DNA of 32,722 bases. Source: HyVt-337 sp964428895 (lineage in GTDB: Bacteria; Planctomycetota; Phycisphaerae; SM23-33). Every line of letters begins with the position of its first letter. Position 1 is the first letter of the stretch. Of the stretch, positions 8,128 to 15,831 are shown piece after piece. Below the pieces are notes generated by a model that did not search any database, was not told the DNA's origin, and worked only from the letters and a program-made list of their open reading frames with translations. The position numbers were made by a program, and so were the translations under genes. Location: positions 1 to 32,722 of the forward strand of contig CAYRZU010000035.1 in assembly GCA_964428895.1 (NCBI GenBank), in the 5' to 3' direction.

Positions 8128-9669
8128 CTACGGGCCTAACTCGAGCCGGTAGAGCACTTCGTGCTCTGCCGGCTCTTTGATGCGCGCCGCAGCCAGCAGG
8201 GCGGCGGGGATGTGGTCGTCGTGGGCTTTGACGGCGTAAAGGGCCCTGCCGGCAAGGGCGGCCCGGAAGGTTTCGTCAGCGGCGGGGTCGTAGATCGGCA
8301 GGGGCCGCCCGGCGTGTTGGATGGCGACATCCGGCGCGGCGCCGTCGCGCCATTGCATCAGCAGCAGAACGTACTTGCTGGTGCTATCGGGCAGGATCAC
8401 GCCGTTGGGTTCGGCCTGGGCCAGGGCGGCTGCGGCGAACTGCTCGGCCGAGTCCTCGTTGTGCTTCCAGGGGGTCAGCCAGTATCGCAGCTCATCTCGA
8501 TGCTCGCCGCGCCGGGCCCAGTCGGCGGCGGAGGGCATCTGGCGGGCCAAGCTCGGGGCCGCGGCGTAGAACACCGGGCCGGCCAACACCGACAGCACGC
8601 AGGCGGCCACCACGATCCGGCGCCACATGGCGGACCGGTCTGCCAGAACCGCCGCGCCGACGCCGGCGGCCAGGGAGATCATCGCCAGCGACGGAAGCAG
8701 GAACATGAACTGATCGTTGACGCTGTACCGCACCACGAACAGCACCTGGATGACGGTAATGGCCCCCAGAGCGGCCGCGGCGGCTGTGCCGAGGCGGCGG
8801 CGGAAGTGCCACCACCCCACCAGCGCCAACGGGAGCAACACGTTGATGAAGTTCATCGCCGCCAGGGCCGCGTTCTCGGCCAGTCGCGGCGGGGCCTTGC
8901 TGGCGTTGAGAACGTCGCCGCCGAAGCGGCCCACCAGCGCCGAGCGAATGGCGGCCAGCCCATCGCCGGTCTGGACGGCCTCATGGATCGTGAGACCCAG
9001 GTATAGCCCGGCGCCCAGCACCCACGCGGCCGCAGCCGCAACAAGCGACCACGCCGGCAGACGACGCCGAACCACCAACACCACCACCGCTGCCGCATAC
9101 ACCGGCGCCGGCAGCAGCGCAAAGTTGTGCACGCACAACCCCGCCCCGTTGACCAACGCCAACGCCGCCGCCGTCTGCCAACGAGGCCTCCGCAGCAGCG
9201 CCACCAACAACCACAGCTCCGCCGTCAGGCCCGCTAGCGACCAGGTGTAGGTCTCGGCGATGGTCGATAGCCACCAGACCGTATGCGCCACGGCCAGCAT
9301 GGCCGCGACGAACACCGGCAACCACCGCCGGCCGGTCAGCAGGGAAGTCACAGCGGTCAGATTCGCCAGGGCCACCGCCATGCCCAGGCCGCTGAACGCG
9401 TTAACCGCCGCGGCGAAGTATGTGGCCGGGGCCAACCGACAGATCTGGGCGAGCACCACATAGCCTGGGTGCGCCAAGGCCAAGCCCAGGTCGCCTTGCA
9501 GGTCGAACCGCGCCACTTGCCAGGCGCGAATGCCGCTGTCTTGCCAGGGCAGGCTGCGCTGACTGGTGGTGAGGTACAGGGTCATCGCCGCCAGGAAGAC
9601 GATCAGCCACAGTCGGCCGACGGACGAGGCGGGGCGATCGGACAGGTCGGTGGTCGCGGGTCGATTCAT
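8128..9669 (-). CDS. DUF2723/GT-C-type multipass membrane glycosyltransferase
   Basis: A 513-residue polytopic membrane protein with a cytoplasmic N-terminus and about ten hydrophobic helices. The first loop contains SQRSLPWQDSGIRAWQVA, with an acidic residue as expected for GT-C enzymes, then LALAHPGYVVLAQI. Later VAHTVWWLSTIAETYTWSL matches the conserved block of DUF2723 proteins, now grouped with protein O-mannosyltransferase-like GT-C enzymes (TMEM260-type, GT117). The C-terminal ~130 residues form a soluble domain. It likely transfers a sugar from a polyprenyl-phosphate donor on the periplasmic side. It runs convergently into the GspK-like gene with only 11 bases between stops and is divergent from the WecA-like gene. 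The start ATG at 9669 has only a weak AAGATGAG upstream. Acceptor and sugar are unknown; a role in decorating pseudopilins is inference. Confidence 0.75.
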   Translation of the reverse strand: MNRPATTDLSDRPASSVGRLWLIVFLAAMTLYLTTSQRSLPWQDSGIRAWQVARFDLQGDLGLALAHPGYVVLAQICRLAPATYFAAAVNAFSGLGMAVALANLTAVTSLLTGRRWLPVFVAAMLAVAHTVWWLSTIAETYTWSLAGLTAELWLLVALLRRPRWQTAAALALVNGAGLCVHNFALLPAPVYAAAVVVLVVRRRLPAWSLVAAAAAWVLGAGLYLGLTIHEAVQTGDGLAAIRSALVGRFGGDVLNASKAPPRLAENAALAAMNFINVLLPLALVGWWHFRRRLGTAAAAALGAITVIQVLFVVRYSVNDQFMFLLPSLAMISLAAGVGAAVLADRSAMWRRIVVAACVLSVLAGPVFYAAAPSLARQMPSAADWARRGEHRDELRYWLTPWKHNEDSAEQFAAAALAQAEPNGVILPDSTSKYVLLLMQWRDGAAPDVAIQHAGRPLPIYDPAADETFRAALAGRALYAVKAHDDHIPAALLAAARIKEPAEHEVLYRLELGP

Positions 9670-9754
9670 GGCGACTCATCTTACCGGGCGGCCCGGCCGC
9701 ATGCACGTTTCCTTGCGGGCCGGCGCCCTGGCGGCGTCGACGGCGTGAAAAGCG

Positions 9755-9783
9755 TTGTCACCGTCAGGCCCGGGCCCTACACT
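9755..9783 (+). promoter_or_regulatory. Sigma70-like promoter for the WecA/TagO-type gene
   Basis: TTGTCA at 9755-9760, a 17-base spacer and TACACT at 9778-9783. The transcript would start near 9790, leaving about 40 bases of leader. The first 15 bases, TTGTCACCGTCAGGC, differ by one base from the start of the tRNA-Ser promoter at 28958. Confidence 0.5.
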
Positions 9784-9831
9784 CCTACGGTCGGGCCGCG
9801 GCGGCCTTCGCCGGTGGTCGGCGACACGATC

Positions 9832-11061
9832 ATGTTGGCATCGATTGAACCAACCTATTCCTGGACCGAGGTCCTCAGCGACTGGTGGATCGGCGCGATT
9901 GCGCTGGCAGTTTCGCTGGTGATCACCCCGGTCGTTCGGGCCATCGCTTATCGGTCGAAGATCGTGGACCGTCCGGACGATCTACTGAAGCCTCACGGCC
10001 GCCCTATTGCTTATTTGGGTGGCGTTGGCATTTGCATTGGCTTGCTGGCGGGGCTGCTGGCGTATGGGTTCTCCATGTCCGACGGCGCTCGGGAATGGCA
10101 GGGCATGGTCGAATCGTTGCAGACCCGGGCCTGGGCGAGCCTGATGGCCAATCGGGTCTGGCACCTCTTTGGCATCGGCCTGTCCTGCGTGGCCATTGTG
10201 GTCGTCGGGCTGTTGGACGACATCAAGGGCCTCACGCCCAGCCAGAAGATTCTCGGGCAGGTCATTGCGGCCGGCATTCTGTTGGCCGGGGGGGTGGGCA
10301 TTCGGATGGCCGACTTGGGCCTGACGCTGGTTCCGCTGGAACTGCCCGCCTGGCTGGTGGTGCTCATCAGCGGGGCGATGTGCCTGGTCCTGGTGATCTG
10401 CACCACCAACGCCACCAACCTGTTGGACGGGTTGGACGGATTAGCCGGCGGAGTAACCGGTATCATTGCGCTGGGCTTCCTGGCCCTGGCGGTTCACATG
10501 GCGATGTACGAGGAACATTTCACGCTGCTCGGGCGCGACATTGATATGCGACTACGGGTCGGGCTGTGCCTGGCGATGGCCGGCGGGTTGCTGGGCTTCC
10601 TGCCCTACAATGTTCCGCCGGCCAGCATCTTCATGGGCGATGCCGGCAGCATGTTGTTGGGCTTCTTCGTGGCGACCATGATGGCCATGTTCTGCGAGGA
10701 AGGCACCGCCAAGTGGTTGGTGGCGGCGTTGGCGGTGTTCGCACTGCCGATTCTGGATACCGCCCTGGCGGTGGTCCGGCGGGCGTTGGGGGGCAAGAGC
10801 ATCTTCTCCGGTGATCGGAGTCACCTTTACGATCAGCTTGTCGACCGCGGCATGTCGGTCCGCCAGGTGGTGGGCCTGTTCTATCTCTTAGCGGCGGTGG
10901 CAAGCGTGATCGGCGTTCTGGTTGCGATCTATCTGCGGCTCCGCTGGGCGCTGCTGATCTATGCGGCCCTTCTGGTGGCCATTTGGGTTACGTTCATCCT
11001 GGCCGGCATGGTCACGCCCGAATCTCGTCGGAAGGCCTCCAGGGGGGATCTATCTGAGTAG
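9832..11061 (+). CDS. Polyprenyl-phosphate N-acetylhexosamine-1-phosphate transferase (WecA/TagO/MraY family)
   Basis: A 409-residue membrane enzyme of the PNPT family, which transfers an amino-sugar phosphate from a UDP-sugar onto undecaprenyl phosphate as the first step of surface glycan assembly. About 11 hydrophobic helices are visible. Diagnostic motifs appear in order: KPHGRPIAYLGGVGI near residue 50; LLDDIKG with the Asp pair at 129-130; NATNLLDGLDGLAGG at 193-207; PPASIFMGDAGSMLLGF near 263; and GDRSHLYDQLVDRG with His331, the HLYDQL variant of the family's His-rich loop. The frame stays open far upstream, but family-like sequence begins at ATG 9832 just below a promoter match at 9755-9783; the ribosome site is weak. 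WecA-like rather than MraY-like because of the loop motif. Substrate is not determined. Confidence 0.92.
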   Translation: MLASIEPTYSWTEVLSDWWIGAIALAVSLVITPVVRAIAYRSKIVDRPDDLLKPHGRPIAYLGGVGICIGLLAGLLAYGFSMSDGAREWQGMVESLQTRAWASLMANRVWHLFGIGLSCVAIVVVGLLDDIKGLTPSQKILGQVIAAGILLAGGVGIRMADLGLTLVPLELPAWLVVLISGAMCLVLVICTTNATNLLDGLDGLAGGVTGIIALGFLALAVHMAMYEEHFTLLGRDIDMRLRVGLCLAMAGGLLGFLPYNVPPASIFMGDAGSMLLGFFVATMMAMFCEEGTAKWLVAALAVFALPILDTALAVVRRALGGKSIFSGDRSHLYDQLVDRGMSVRQVVGLFYLLAAVASVIGVLVAIYLRLRWALLIYAALLVAIWVTFILAGMVTPESRRKASRGDLSE

Positions 11062-11388
11062 GGCCGGGCGATGGGGGGGGAGAAAGTGGGCCTCGGGGAG
11101 GGGCTCAGGAAGCTTGCGGGAGGGGTAGGGCGTCTTGAAGACCAGGTGTCTTATCGGAAGTGAAGGCTGTTCCTAAGGTTTCGGTGGTGGCTTGAGATTC
11201 GTTTTGGCATGGGCCTGGCGCTATGATATGTGCCCGTTAGCACTTGGCGCAGGGCATTCGACCGGACGTATAGTTGATGTCTGGTCGGGGTGGGCCTTGT
11301 CCCGGTGCGGCAAGCATCATTATAATACCGCCGGAATAGCTGCGTGGGTTCGATGCAGCTTGCTCTGACGGCGAAGGAACTTCGACCA
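11062..11388. other. Intergenic leader of the pseudopilin operon
   Basis: About 330 bases between the WecA-like stop and the GspH-like start, with no supported gene. The first 50 bases are very G-rich and hold an imperfect GC hairpin (GCCTC/GAGGGGC near 11092-11106) without a T-tract, so it is at most a weak terminator. A short palindrome GTCTTGAAGAC lies near 11132. A good promoter match lies at 11297-11326. GCAAGC (11310) and GCTTGC (11358) form a widely spaced dyad around the predicted transcription start. Confidence 0.4.
11297..11326 (+). promoter_or_regulatory. Sigma70-like promoter of the GspH-I-J pseudopilin operon
   Basis: TTGTCC at 11297-11302, an 18-base spacer and a perfect TATAAT at 11321-11326. 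The predicted start near 11333 gives a leader of about 56 bases to the ATG at 11389. It is the only strong -10 in the gap before the three-gene operon. Confidence 0.5.
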
Positions 11389-12633
11389 ATGCCCTTATCA
11401 TCAAAGCGCTGCCGGGCCGGGTTCACACTGGTGGAAATGACAGTCGTCATTCTCCTGGTGATCCTTGTGGCGTCGATGGCCATGCCCATTGTCGGCGCCA
11501 TTATTGACATGAACGCTTACGGCCAGGCCCACACGCTAATGACGGCCGAGCTGCGCGCCACCCGCGGATCGGCCATGATGAGCCAGATGTTTGTGGGACT
11601 GCATCACCAGCGGGTCGACCACGATGTTTTGGTGACCACGCAGACCGGAAAGACCTATCGGCCCAACGCGCACCTGAAGGACCGGTTCATGCTCGGGAAG
11701 GTCAAGCCCTCCGTGGAAGGCGGATTCCGGCTCGACGCCGAAAACGAGAAAGTCGGCCTGGTGGGCGGCTGGACGCAGAACGACAAGATCTACGACAAGA
11801 TCACGCAGTCGCTGATCAATCAGTACTACGCCACCAACAAAGGCGATAAGGTGGTCATTGATCTGTCGAACGCCGTCCTGCATACCGGCGGCACGCGGCG
11901 GTATGCGGTGGTGGTCCGTTGGGGCAACTGGGAGGAATGGCCCTCCGGCATCGACCGGATGGATCCGCAAGCGCGGGTGACGGTTCATCACGCCATCGAC
12001 CCGGTCACGGATGAGAGCAAGACCGAGATCGATTTGGACCAGAGCTTGACCAGCCGGGAGTGGGTCACGCTGGGGACCTTCCCGTTTGATCCGAACACCG
12101 GCCAGGTGGAGATCGAATGTAGCGGCAAGGGCGCCTTGACCTTCGGAAGCATCTACCTGTCTTATCAGATGTTCATCGCCGATAGCGGCGTGGCCCGGTC
12201 GGTTCCTCAGGGCATGGCCTTTGGCGAATTGAATACCGAGACCTATGTCTTCGGGGCCGATCCGACCCAGGAGGAGTTCACCGAGTCGGTCTTCGATGGG
12301 GGCAGTTGGGGAGCGGGTAACGAAAGCCATAACTTCGCGACGTTCACGGTGATGTTCTCGCCGGAAGGCAAGTTGGTCCGTCGGCCCTTCGGGCAGAGCA
12401 TCGTCTTTGCCACCGGCAGTGCGATGTTCAAGACGATGATGGAAAAGGCGCCGTTGTGGGATCCGGACGTCGCCAACAACGAGGGCGGCGGCGAAGATGG
12501 TGCCTCCCTGCTGACGCTGTTCAGCTACGCCGATTTCAAGAGAGCCAAGGCCGGGGGGCTGGGCTACCTCAATAAGAACGCGGGCATGTTGCCGATCAAC
12601 ATTCAGATCGGCGAGCTCATGCGTGGAGACTGA
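11389..12633 (+). CDS. GspH/FimT-like pseudopilin, unusually long
   Basis: A 414-residue prepilin-like protein. The leader MPLSSKRCRAG ends in Gly11 and is followed by FTLVEMTVVILLVI, a canonical class III site with Phe at +1 and Glu at +5, so it should be processed by the prepilin peptidase and packed into a pilus-like fibre. The rest is a large beta-rich globular domain with no motif I recognise; typical GspH is ~170 residues. The frame extends upstream to a GTG at 11344, but ATG 11389 has GAAGGAA about 9 bases upstream and gives the normal short leader. It is first in an operon with GspI/PilV- and GspJ/PilW-like genes (next start 3 bases after this stop). The H assignment rests on order and leader and is weaker than the prepilin call. 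Confidence 0.85.
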   Translation: MPLSSKRCRAGFTLVEMTVVILLVILVASMAMPIVGAIIDMNAYGQAHTLMTAELRATRGSAMMSQMFVGLHHQRVDHDVLVTTQTGKTYRPNAHLKDRFMLGKVKPSVEGGFRLDAENEKVGLVGGWTQNDKIYDKITQSLINQYYATNKGDKVVIDLSNAVLHTGGTRRYAVVVRWGNWEEWPSGIDRMDPQARVTVHHAIDPVTDESKTEIDLDQSLTSREWVTLGTFPFDPNTGQVEIECSGKGALTFGSIYLSYQMFIADSGVARSVPQGMAFGELNTETYVFGADPTQEEFTESVFDGGSWGAGNESHNFATFTVMFSPEGKLVRRPFGQSIVFATGSAMFKTMMEKAPLWDPDVANNEGGGEDGASLLTLFSYADFKRAKAGGLGYLNKNAGMLPINIQIGELMRGD

Positions 12634-12636
12634 TCG

Positions 12637-13452
12637 ATGGCGCCCGAGACAATTCAAACTGAATCCGGTGGGCACGCCAACGCGAATCGTGCGCCCGGTC
12701 GACGGCGAAGGGGTTTTTCCCTGCCGGAGTTGATGATCTCCATCGGCATTCTGGCCATCGGCTTGGCGATGGTCGCGGCGGTCTTTCCGGCGGCGATTGC
12801 GATGAATCGGCGGTCGGTCAAGTCCGTGGTCGGTTCGATTATTGCCGAGGACGGCCTGGCCCTGGCGAAGGCGGCGATGGCCAGCGGGGCCATCGAGATC
12901 GGCAACCCCAACTCCTCGGGAGTTCTGCAGGAGTTGGCTGACGATTCTCTGGGCAACCAGGACCCGTTCACCAAGGAGATGTGTCGGTTTCCTCAAGGCG
13001 ACATGAGTTCGCCCTACGGGGTGGTGCTGATGTGGCGGACGATCAAAAGCGACTCCGGCGCAAAGCAAGGCCATCAGTTGGTCGCGGTGTCGTATCGGCG
13101 CCGACTGGCCTTGGACGTCTCGGAGGTCGTCATCACCAAGACCAGCCCGGGATATGCGGAGAGCCCCTACGTGTTTCTGAATAACTGTGCCGGCCGGATC
13201 GGTAGCCCGCTGATCAATCGTGCGGACGGCGAATATGCCATGATCACGGCGATGCGAATCGGAGGCACGTTTGTAACAGGGGTCCGGTTGGATCGATGGA
13301 TCAGATACGAGAAGTCCCCTTCCGGCGGACTCCAGCTATTCTACGTGATGGAGAACCACGCCATGGGCGACCAGGATCCCTCCCTCAATGAAATGCGGTT
13401 TAGCCCCGCGATGGCCGTCCTTGAGAGCCGGGCTGCACTGGATTGGAGATGA
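12637..13452 (+). CDS. PilV/GspI-like minor pseudopilin
   Basis: A 271-residue prepilin. A 26-residue hydrophilic leader ends in RRRRG and is followed by FSLPELMISIGILAIGLAMV, with Phe+1 and Glu+5. The LxIGILAIGLAMVAAVFP helix is typical of PilV/GspI proteins, but the globular part is roughly twice the usual GspI size. The ATG sits 3 bases past the previous stop with GGAGA just upstream, indicating translational coupling. In T2SS the GspI, J and K proteins form the helical tip trimer; this gene is the likely I subunit. No adhesin or enzyme motif is visible in the C-terminal part. Confidence 0.87.
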   Translation: MAPETIQTESGGHANANRAPGRRRRGFSLPELMISIGILAIGLAMVAAVFPAAIAMNRRSVKSVVGSIIAEDGLALAKAAMASGAIEIGNPNSSGVLQELADDSLGNQDPFTKEMCRFPQGDMSSPYGVVLMWRTIKSDSGAKQGHQLVAVSYRRRLALDVSEVVITKTSPGYAESPYVFLNNCAGRIGSPLINRADGEYAMITAMRIGGTFVTGVRLDRWIRYEKSPSGGLQLFYVMENHAMGDQDPSLNEMRFSPAMAVLESRAALDWR

Positions 13453-14474
13453 CTTGGTGGGCCCCTCCGGGCCTACACAAACGAAAGACAAAGCCGATGC
13501 GATGGGTGTCAAGACATGGTCAAGCAAGTGACGTCGGGCGACCCCGGCGGCGGGGGTTCACCATTATCGAGTTGCTGGTGACGGTCGCGGCCCTGGCGGT
13601 GATGTTGGTCGCTTTTGGCCGGATCCTGTCGGAGTGCAAGGCCGTGGTTCACGGAAGCGAACGTATGATGCGGACCTTGCACCGGGTGTCGTCGGTCTCC
13701 AGTATGATCCGGTCGGACCTGCAGCGCATGAGCCGCGACGGCTTCCTGGCCATTACCATGGGATCGATTCAAGACGCCCACCCGGGCCTGATCTTCACCA
13801 CCGCCGGGCCGACCCGCAGTATCATCGGTAGCGTGGAGGGCCGGGGCTCGATCGTCGCCTACTCGTTGGCGGAGCATCTCGACGCCGACCGGGGCCGGGA
13901 GATCCTCTGGAGGCCGGAATGGGTCTTCTTCTACAGCGGCAGTTACGCCGCCGGCAGCCCGCCGGATGTGGCGGCCTTTATGTTCAGTGGCGCCGGCGGG
14001 AAGTACGACCAACTGGAAAGCTACAAAGTGGCCGCTCGCGGCACGGTCGAAGGCGTGGCTGAGCATATCATCGGCACCGAAAATGCCGGCGCGGGGTTTC
14101 GCCTGCCGCCGCGGACCAAGTCAGAGGCCGACGCGCTGTGGTCGGCCGTTATTCAGGACATGGAATTCTTCTCCGTCATGTGGACCGATTGTGAACTGGA
14201 CAGCGATACCAACGGCTTCGCCTGGTATGGGTGGGAGGCCCTGCCCCATACCGATGACGACGGCGACGGCGTGCCCGACACCTACATCTATCAGTCCACC
14301 GCGAAAGGCTCTGGCGGGGCCGAGTACGGCGGGGGCGGCGGATACGCGGCGCTGTGGACGGGGCGGAACCCCAACAACTGGCCCAAGGCCATCAAGGTCA
14401 CCTACAAGATCAACGACGAGGATCTTCCCCCCGGCTTAACCGGTGTCTACGAGGTCCTCTGCGAGATCCCCTAG
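13449..14474 (+). CDS. PilW/GspJ-like minor pseudopilin with a calcium-type Asp loop
   Basis: A prepilin of 341 residues from ATG 13449, which overlaps the preceding stop as ATGA. An alternative ATG at 13497 would give a leader of 20 instead of 36 residues. The leader ends RPRRRG, then FTIIELLVTVAALAVMLVAF with Glu at +5. A segment near residue 80 (SSVSSMIRSDLQRM) matches the PilW/GspJ helix-loop pattern. Near residues 270-281 is TDDDGDGVPDTY, an acidic Dx(D)xDG loop of the thrombospondin-type-3/EF-like kind; GspJ proteins can bind calcium, but binding here is inference. It closes the H-I-J operon and meets the minus-strand thioredoxin-like gene across a 38-base hairpin region. Confidence 0.85.
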   Translation: MTWWAPPGLHKRKTKPMRWVSRHGQASDVGRPRRRGFTIIELLVTVAALAVMLVAFGRILSECKAVVHGSERMMRTLHRVSSVSSMIRSDLQRMSRDGFLAITMGSIQDAHPGLIFTTAGPTRSIIGSVEGRGSIVAYSLAEHLDADRGREILWRPEWVFFYSGSYAAGSPPDVAAFMFSGAGGKYDQLESYKVAARGTVEGVAEHIIGTENAGAGFRLPPRTKSEADALWSAVIQDMEFFSVMWTDCELDSDTNGFAWYGWEALPHTDDDGDGVPDTYIYQSTAKGSGGAEYGGGGGYAALWTGRNPNNWPKAIKVTYKINDEDLPPGLTGVYEVLCEIP

Positions 14475-14488
14475 GCCCGATTGGCCGG

Positions 14489-14512
14489 CGGGCCCGGACC
14501 CCCTCCGGCCCG
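14489..14512. terminator. GC-rich hairpin between convergent genes
   Basis: Left arm CGGGCCCGGA (14489-14498), loop CCCCC, right arm TCCGGCCCG (14504-14512): a nine-pair stem with one bulged C. It fills most of the 38-base gap between the convergent pseudopilin operon and the thioredoxin-like gene, so it could end transcription in both directions. There is no T-run, which makes the call tentative. Confidence 0.4.
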
Positions 14513-15001
14513 TTAGCGGCCCTTGAGGAAGGAGTCCCGGAAGGGCACTTCCTGCTTCGTCTCCTGGTCTTGCCGGCGCGTGATCTCCTTGCCGTCCGGA
14601 CTCAGAAGAAGCAACGTCGGCGTTACGGTGATCTTGTACTCCTCTGTCATCCGTTTCTTGTCGTCCCCGCGAAGACGGACCATGACCCCGACGAACTCCC
14701 CCTCCTGAAACGCCTTTCGATTGCCGGGCTTCTGGATGACGTACCGGATGACGTGCTGAGCCGTATCGCCGGGCTTTCGATGCGTAACCAAGACCACCAC
14801 CTTGCGGTTCTGGCTCTTGGCCAGGGCCATCGCCTGGTGGAAATCCTCCAGCCAGCCGCGGGGGGGCTCGACTTTCCCGTAGACGAAGAACTGGATATAG
14901 ACGGCCACCCCGATCGCCCCGATGAGCAGAATCAGGGGGAACAGGTGTCGGCGTTTGGGGGGCGTGGGGGACGAAGCGGGGTCGGTCGCGGCTTCGGTCA
15001 T
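14513..15001 (-). CDS. Membrane-anchored thioredoxin-fold protein lacking the CXXC motif
   Basis: A 162-residue protein with a proline-rich cytoplasmic N-terminus, one membrane helix (HLFPLILLIGAIGVAVYIQF, about residues 20-41) and a thioredoxin-like domain outside. The fold is suggested by KVVVLVTHRKPGDTAQ where the active site should be, FVGVMVRL as a core strand, and VTPTLLLLSPDGKEI, with the cis-Pro and following strand typical of thioredoxins. No cysteine is present in the protein, so it cannot do disulfide exchange. It may be a chaperone-like or scaffolding relative, similar to thiol:disulfide interchange proteins that lost catalysis. AGAGGTGA lies 6 bases before ATG. A promoter match is at 15044-15072. 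Its 3' end faces the pseudopilin operon. Confidence 0.75.
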   Translation of the reverse strand: MTEAATDPASSPTPPKRRHLFPLILLIGAIGVAVYIQFFVYGKVEPPRGWLEDFHQAMALAKSQNRKVVVLVTHRKPGDTAQHVIRYVIQKPGNRKAFQEGEFVGVMVRLRGDDKKRMTEEYKITVTPTLLLLSPDGKEITRRQDQETKQEVPFRDSFLKGR

Positions 15002-15043
15002 GAGCGATCACCTCTAGGGCGTTGGTTTCTTCGGGCCGGCCCA

Positions 15044-15072
15044 ACCATACCGCCTGGCCCTGCCGCTGTCGA
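15044..15072 (-). promoter_or_regulatory. Sigma70-like promoter for the thioredoxin-fold gene
   Basis: On the minus strand: TCGACA (15072-15067, five of six consensus bases), 17-base spacer, TATGGT (15049-15044, four of six). The predicted start near 15037 leaves about 36 bases before the ATG at 15001. Confidence 0.4.
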
Positions 15073-15131
15073 GGGCGGGGGGCGCCCAAGACCTACTTCG
15101 GCATATCGGGGTCTGGGTGACGAATGTTCCT

Positions 15132-15160
15132 TTCCCATCCGGCGGGCCCGGCGGTATCAT
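15132..15160 (+). promoter_or_regulatory. Possible promoter for the gmhA-led gene run
   Basis: TTCCCA at 15132-15137, 17-base spacer, TATCAT at 15155-15160 (five of six). A transcript from here would start near 15167 and carry the hairpin at 15175-15194 in its leader. It is divergent from the thioredoxin-fold promoter. Confidence 0.35.
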
Positions 15161-15174
15161 AATGCTCTTTTCGG

Positions 15175-15194
15175 GTCGGGATTTTCCGCCCGAC
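15175..15194 (+). repeat. Inverted repeat in the gmhA leader
   Basis: GTCGGG (15175-15180), an 8-base loop, and CCCGAC (15189-15194) form a perfect six-pair stem ending about 16 bases before the gmhA ATG. It could be an operator or an RNA hairpin that affects access to the ribosome site GGGA just after it. Confidence 0.35.
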
Positions 15195-15210
15195 GCATAG
15201 GGAACACGCG

Positions 15211-15789
15211 ATGGACGCATCCCCTGATACAGTCAAACAACGGTTCGAACAGACGGCCTCGCTGCTGACGACGGCAGCCGACGCTCTGGCGGCCAAGACG
15301 GTCGAAGCGGCCGAGATCATTGTCGCCAGCCTGGCCGCCGATGGCGGCGTGTTCGTGTTCGGCAATGGCGGCTCGGCCGCCGACGCCCAGCACATGGCCG
15401 CCGAATTGGTCGGGCGATTTCTGGTCGATCGCCGGGCTTTCCGGGCCGAAGCGCTGACAACCGATACCTCGGCCCTGACTAGCATTGCCAATGACTACGG
15501 GTACGACCAGGTCTTCGCACGGCAACTGTCGGGCAAGGCCCGTTCCGGCGATGTGGCGATGGGCATCTCCACCTCCGGCAATTCGCCTAACGTGGTGGCC
15601 GCTTTGGAGGTCGCCCAGCAGATTGGCTGCAAGACCGTTGCCCTGACCGGCTCCGGCGGAGGCCAATGCGCTGCCCTGGCCGACGTGTTGCTGGCCGTGC
15701 CTTCGGACCAGCCCCCGCCACGTATACAGGAGACGCACGCGGTGATCTACCACACCATTTGCGAGTTGGTGGAGACCGCTCTGAAATAG
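15211..15789 (+). CDS. gmhA: Sedoheptulose-7-phosphate isomerase (phosphoheptose isomerase)
   Basis: A 192-residue SIS-domain enzyme that converts sedoheptulose 7-phosphate to glycero-manno-heptose 7-phosphate in the cytoplasm, the first step to the heptose of LPS core or S-layer/capsular glycans. Length and motifs fit GmhA: VFVFGNGGSAADAQHMAAEL near residues 47-66, with the catalytic Glu in HMAAELVGRF; ALTTDTSALTSIANDYGYD; GISTSGNSPNVVAAL; and C-terminal RIQETHAVIYHTICELVE with the catalytic His. GGGA lies about 8 bases before ATG. It heads a plus-strand series of five closely spaced genes. No other heptose genes are in the window. Confidence 0.95.
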   Translation: MDASPDTVKQRFEQTASLLTTAADALAAKTVEAAEIIVASLAADGGVFVFGNGGSAADAQHMAAELVGRFLVDRRAFRAEALTTDTSALTSIANDYGYDQVFARQLSGKARSGDVAMGISTSGNSPNVVAALEVAQQIGCKTVALTGSGGGQCAALADVLLAVPSDQPPPRIQETHAVIYHTICELVETALK

Positions 15790-15831
15790 TTCATCAACAC
15801 CTGATGTTGTCGGTTCTCGAAAGGATGCACC

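Noticed and set aside
11536..13074. 512-codon minus-strand frame
   Set aside because: It spans two real pseudopilin genes in antisense and has no protein-like features.
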